Of a stretch of DNA of 64,000 bases, positions 61,401 to 64,000 are shown piece after piece. Made by a program: the position numbers and the translations under genes. Within the stretch, counting starts at the first letter, position 1, and each line of letters begins with the position of its first letter. The stretch is from contig JABGUH010000008.1 of assembly GCA_018646675.1 (NCBI GenBank), positions 23,957-87,956 of the forward strand, read 5' to 3'. A model generated the notes under the pieces. The model worked only from the letters and a program-made list of their open reading frames with translations, had not been told where the DNA came from and searched no databases. Source of the stretch: Bdellovibrionales bacterium (GTDB taxonomy: Bacteria; Bdellovibrionota; Bacteriovoracia; Bacteriovoracales; Bacteriovoracaceae).

Positions 61401-63527
61401 TGCCTCCGTCGGGCCGGTAGTGTCTGCCACACAGACCTAGATTGTTCCCCCAACCATCTTCACGCCAAAGAGGCAAGTTTTCTAAGTGATGACTACTTTG
61501 GAGGCACTGAGGCGGAGCGAAACTACTGGGAAGAGAGTTTAGTCTGCGGCCAAGCTGAAACAGCTCCCTCTACTGCGCAGGATTCAAATTATAGTGATTA
61601 TGATATGAGCAACAACCGTTGCTGTCGGGCCCAAGGTGAAAGTATCACTATTTTTACCCAAACAGATAGCTCCACCACTATCCCAGATGTGGGAAGTGCC
61701 AACTTAACCCTAGTTACTTCAGGACTAAGTTATAACGATACGACAGCGGCCGGTCGCTACTCACGCTACTCTATTGTAGATCTAAATACAGGCAATCCCC
61801 CCTCCTCCCCATTAAGCCAACAGCCACTGGTTAACTCGGGCCAGACCCCATACCCCTACCAGTGGAAGACATTCAACGATACGGCACGCCGTACCTGTTG
61901 CGGTGGTGGTTTTGTGCGCCAATTTAGTGATGGGGGGCATGACTGGACTAACCTCAATCGACTCTCCCTTGATACCAGTAAGTTTAAGTGCCTCAACTAC
62001 GAAAATATTCTCACGATGGTCGACACTGCAGATTCATTTAGTATATTGAATGTTAAAGAGGCTAACTACTCAGGAGACTCCGATAAATTCTGCCTCTCTC
62101 CTGCTGATGGTAATATTCCATATGATGGAGGTTGCAGCCAAGTACAGATTCGACCCCCAAATGGTAGTAAGATCATCTATCCACAAGAGGTTCTGCTCTC
62201 TTCTGGAACCAACGCCACCTATGGCAGAGCGACCCTCAATACCGCTCTGGATAGTGATCTAACATCTCGTCGGATTGGCAAGTTTACCCCTTACATGCCA
62301 GTGCCATATATTCCAGATGAGAGCCAAGTTGGATTAAACTGGTCCGAAGAGAGCTATATGACTAGTGCTACCGGCTGGAACGTAGGATTCTATCTTCCCG
62401 CCTATATTGGTGGCATATCAAATATCGTTCCAGGAAGTGTCAAAATTAAATACTATAAAAGTGGAGCACTGGTTGACACCAAAACTGATGCTGTTGTTCC
62501 GACAACTTGTGCGACCCAACCTGCGGCCAACAATGCTTGTATTGATCAAGATGAAAATGGTCGACAGTATATGTTAGCGGCAGCAGACCACGCTGCTACG
62601 AACTGGTCTGAAGCGGGAGTAGAGTTTGAATTCTATCCCATCAATAGTGCTAACTATGTTTGGGGAGCCTCTGCCACTGCCCCAGACAACAGCCTAGGGA
62701 TGCAGGCGGGCAATGCCCTTTATTACCTCACTAAACTGGGAAGGCTGGAGCTATCAGGCATCCCACAAATTTTCTACGAGCCGATCTACTGTAATAGTGC
62801 TCGTGATCGTCTGGTTGATGGCATTTTTAAAGTTGATGCCAACAGCAGTGCTTTTAACAGTGCTGCATTTAACTACACACCGGCCAACAATAACAATTTA
62901 TCGCTAGGTAGTATCTATGATGTTGATGGTACCAGTGGAAGTGATATCTCCAATAGCAGCGAGCAGGTGGTCTTTCAAGATCAACTGGCACTCTCTCAGG
63001 TATTCTCTGGCCACAAAGTCCAGTGTTGTCTCTCATTAGGGATGGAGGCCAACTCCAGTGCTGACTGTTGTAGTAATTTTAGCGTTAAGATAGATGAGGT
63101 CAGTGGTGACACCACCGTTTCCAAGCGCTACTGTAAACTGCCAGTGGGGGCCGATCTACACCTCTATTTTAACCGATTTGTCTCTGGTGATGGTGTGGGC
63201 AGTGATCAACCGGGTGGGGGCCTAACTGATGATGACTTTATCCCAGCTACCGGTGAGCTAAAAATCAGCAACGCCGTAGACATTAAGATGGCGTCACTTG
63301 CAGAGGAGTACTGTGAAGGCGGAAAATACCGACGAGGAGCTGCCTTCGGCTACTTCTATGCTGAACCCTACGGAGGTATGTACCTACAAGATGGTGATAA
63401 AGAGGACGGTCGGTACTATAGTATCGTTGATTCGATTTTAGACTCCGAGGGGATTGATATTAAAGCGAAAGGGTATGTCCGCTTCCACGAGGGCTTCCGC
63501 TGGAATCACCACATGTACTGCCTATAG
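58410..63527 (+). CDS. Giant Cys-rich surface lipoprotein (1705 residues)
   Basis: A lipoprotein signal (LLITSLVLVVLLITGC) with lipobox ITGC begins the protein. A Ser/Thr/Gly linker precedes a beta-rich domain (IVYLRGDAIHNFLI). Many small Cys modules follow along the whole chain: CSAKGFDCCLSGQC, CQRDIDC, CHTDLDC, CCRAQGE, CCGGG and CCSLGMEA-type pairs. Strand-rich segments between them resemble lectin or adhesin folds, but none is identified. It resembles the 641-residue lipoprotein at 50.2 kb in layout. AAAAGG precedes the ATG. The likely place is the cell surface. Confidence 0.8.
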   Translation: MSELIKMKQGLLITSLVLVVLLITGCMPAAPNGERRSSSEAEVTPDTTANSGSTTTSNSGEVLYWYSSAQKVTGTITLNADQQDIVYLRGDAIHNFLINNSNYQNTYCLVVNFNESGMKQLRARATPISFNNFNTGMLERLFRIDLPSKSANQASCDGTIDSTITGAGAFILSDICLTCTTKANSSTINLYESIGGINDLSVIPRTTLDISSIGMRVDLSSNSSSVISQCTNSSCSAKGFDCCLSGQCVNDAALKPNASSESNYYQAVADVTSDPNQFIHYPNVYFICGHHVVPTPVDPTPVNPEEEANARLATKVKQYKCLKGYPSTTPYSNCEHTECATNGNSDCFDEVRKQIWIECGCEKTPTPDDPDNYYCPDLSLRAYDAADELIDQIISSSTFSKVECDIPANDADPAPFQKLNVTVPGNSAPHRFFCKSDGGTNCSAGEAVDDINTISGQDIEPEGAEFFYLDPDAQIDPINGSFNINHILGQFSTTLTEAKPAKVVTVEFNQAYVISTTTGYYTPCPSCAKDSWYDNFSSFPVSRMGVGLQNIGYTTKRDRYNSNTTHGNYEDTIFGRACFVPPTMIPFSHTPNSDLATQRENRLATQTALFVNGYQRDWYGFNLGALIGSFDGVTWFAIGKTRRIISTSTKLFLAINAPFADLALTSDLVVDITVDNGDATAANYDYNPNLTLGDARQNQAGSCQANHMCQRDIDCITRLGWEYRCADISKLRTNWPTFDINGVEVTNSELANVGFASVVHGNLPTGSSKRCVYRGAGAICKQNYAAGLIDSAATPLLTCAPNFYCADISSAVFNHEVVREPEKVELFLFGQDSNVLGRPSKYLLATTALTSSTIQQNLADNGLNMMSSTGGELGLCRPGRNLASVVPASDTYLTQHQSADGSNRTDYINQIASCDITGGIDNRVHSCPVVITSGTQESNSDYGNYLLESSNFSEHHKQNSCGQEAMRDSSTNSFAPIEAEVLGVTTSLLLPTVAKDACLRRAGSVCHTDLDCSPNHLHAKEASFLSDDYFGGTEAERNYWEESLVCGQAETAPSTAQDSNYSDYDMSNNRCCRAQGESITIFTQTDSSTTIPDVGSANLTLVTSGLSYNDTTAAGRYSRYSIVDLNTGNPPSSPLSQQPLVNSGQTPYPYQWKTFNDTARRTCCGGGFVRQFSDGGHDWTNLNRLSLDTSKFKCLNYENILTMVDTADSFSILNVKEANYSGDSDKFCLSPADGNIPYDGGCSQVQIRPPNGSKIIYPQEVLLSSGTNATYGRATLNTALDSDLTSRRIGKFTPYMPVPYIPDESQVGLNWSEESYMTSATGWNVGFYLPAYIGGISNIVPGSVKIKYYKSGALVDTKTDAVVPTTCATQPAANNACIDQDENGRQYMLAAADHAATNWSEAGVEFEFYPINSANYVWGASATAPDNSLGMQAGNALYYLTKLGRLELSGIPQIFYEPIYCNSARDRLVDGIFKVDANSSAFNSAAFNYTPANNNNLSLGSIYDVDGTSGSDISNSSEQVVFQDQLALSQVFSGHKVQCCLSLGMEANSSADCCSNFSVKIDEVSGDTTVSKRYCKLPVGADLHLYFNRFVSGDGVGSDQPGGGLTDDDFIPATGELKISNAVDIKMASLAEEYCEGGKYRRGAAFGYFYAEPYGGMYLQDGDKEDGRYYSIVDSILDSEGIDIKAKGYVRFHEGFRWNHHMYCL

Positions 63528-63611
63528 CCCCGCCACGATCCCCTCTTCTTCACTTGAACTCTGTCCGCTAAAATGTTATAAATTCAAGCCTTCCACCATT
63601 TTTCATATTGT

Positions 63612-63696
63612 GCCCAGGTGGTGAAATTGGTAGACACGCACGCTTGAGGGGCGTGTGGCGCAAGCCGTGCTGGTTCAATTCCAGTCCTGGGCACCA
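63612..63696 (+). tRNA. tRNA-Leu (GAG anticodon)
   Basis: The 85-base cloverleaf includes encoded CCA. The acceptor GCCCAGG pairs with CCTGGGC, the D-arm contains TGGTAGACA, and the anticodon stem CACGC/GCGTG encloses TTGAGGG with GAG. A long variable arm and the T-loop GGTTCAATTCC follow. The class II shape and A discriminator fit leucine. Confidence 0.95.
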
Positions 63697-63709
63697 TTAC
63701 TCTATAAAA

Positions 63710-63734
63710 CCAAAAGGTAACCGGTACCTTTTTG
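63710..63734 (+). terminator. Dispersed inverted repeat serving as a likely tRNA terminator
   Basis: AAAAGGTA and TACCTTTT flank ACCGG. The 21-base core (63712-63732) is identical to 2121-2141. The stem plus T5 14 bases after the tRNA suits a terminator, while the identity with the 2.1-kb element suggests a mobile repeat. Confidence 0.6.
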
Positions 63735-64000
63735 CGCAGCAATGTGTCGTTAGCGATTATTCAATGCATCTTTTTTCCTCTCTGATATTTTGAAATCTTT
63801 GCGTAAGCTAGTGGCAGCTATTATTACTTGAAGGATGCGCTGGGTAGCATTACCTATACTGGTAGGGAGTGGGCCGTATTACTATCGGGCTAGAATGTAT
63901 GATGCTGCTTTCTTTTCAGTAGATAAACTAGTATGCAAAACAATCAATTTATGAGTCACTTGATCCATTTTCATTTCAACCAGGAATTGTAAAGAATAAG
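63735..64000. other. Right-edge region without recognised genes
   Basis: About 266 bases with no supported reading frame or RNA. It may be the 5' region of a gene beyond the window. Confidence 0.35.

Noticed and set aside
63608..63793. 61-residue frame over the tRNA
   Set aside because: It is the tRNA-Leu sequence read as protein.

Overview
The window is about 43-45% GC by eye, Gram-negative and gene-dense. Its centre is a magnetosome gene cluster, so the source is very probably a magnetotactic bacterium. Taxonomy is inferred. A TIGR02147-type regulator (a family known mainly from Bdellovibrio and Fibrobacter), many VSC/LASC-type lipoproteins, secreted metalloproteases and an HNH remnant of Bdellovibrio type point to Bdellovibrionota or a neighbouring deltaproteobacterial-type lineage. 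No rRNA or classic marker gene is present to settle this. | Layout. 1-4.2 kb: an outer-membrane barrel running off the left edge, an SDR with an apparent ATT start, a 180-bp inverted-repeat element and a lipoprotein. 4.2-26.9 kb: about thirty tightly packed minus-strand genes that form the magnetosome cluster. In transcription order they are a ParA ATPase; then, behind its own candidate promoter, a Cys-rich membrane protein, a tandem MamI, MamI, MamA, MamQ, a ferric-reductase-like membrane protein, a 39-aa protein, MamB, a four-heme magnetochrome/PDZ/NifX-like protein, a triple-PDZ/NifX-like protein, an intact-triad MamE-type protease, a dead-triad MamO-type homologue, two proteins sharing a CxxC ribbon, a MamL/LapA-like protein, a MamM-like CDF, a MamN-like permease, small Cys and Gly membrane proteins, a helical protein, a 2[4Fe-4S] ferredoxin, TauE/SafE and a two-TM protein. 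A second promoter precedes a small membrane protein, a HEAT-repeat protein, three coiled-coil proteins and a DUF2231 protein. No MamK, Mms6 or FeoB is in view. | 27-34.6 kb: a LysR regulator with an apparent CTG start, then cheB, a composite CheW, cheA and cheR on the opposite strand, a PQ-loop protein and a metalloprotease-like lipoprotein. 34.8-47.7 kb: secreted and accessory proteins (Cys-repeat protein, Gly-rich secreted protein, HNH remnant, metzincin with Asp-rich repeats, an overlong GlmS, Tsx-like channel, TIGR02147 regulator with a palindrome upstream). 47.9-58 kb: a methylmalonyl-CoA epimerase operon with a leaderless promoter, a pseudo-rhomboid, a Cys-rich lipoprotein, a TPR/barrel protein, a ComM N-domain protein and a second parAB pair. 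58.4-64 kb: a 1705-aa Cys-rich lipoprotein, tRNA-Leu(GAG) and a copy of the dispersed inverted repeat. | Working model (inference). CDF, MamN-like and TauE proteins handle ions. The magnetochrome protein, ferredoxin and ferric-reductase-like protein handle iron redox. MamE/MamO and the PDZ proteins control maturation. MamI, MamL, MamQ, MamB and MamA build and coat the membrane. ParA with the coiled-coil/HEAT set may position the organelles. The adjacent che genes could couple the organelle to taxis.
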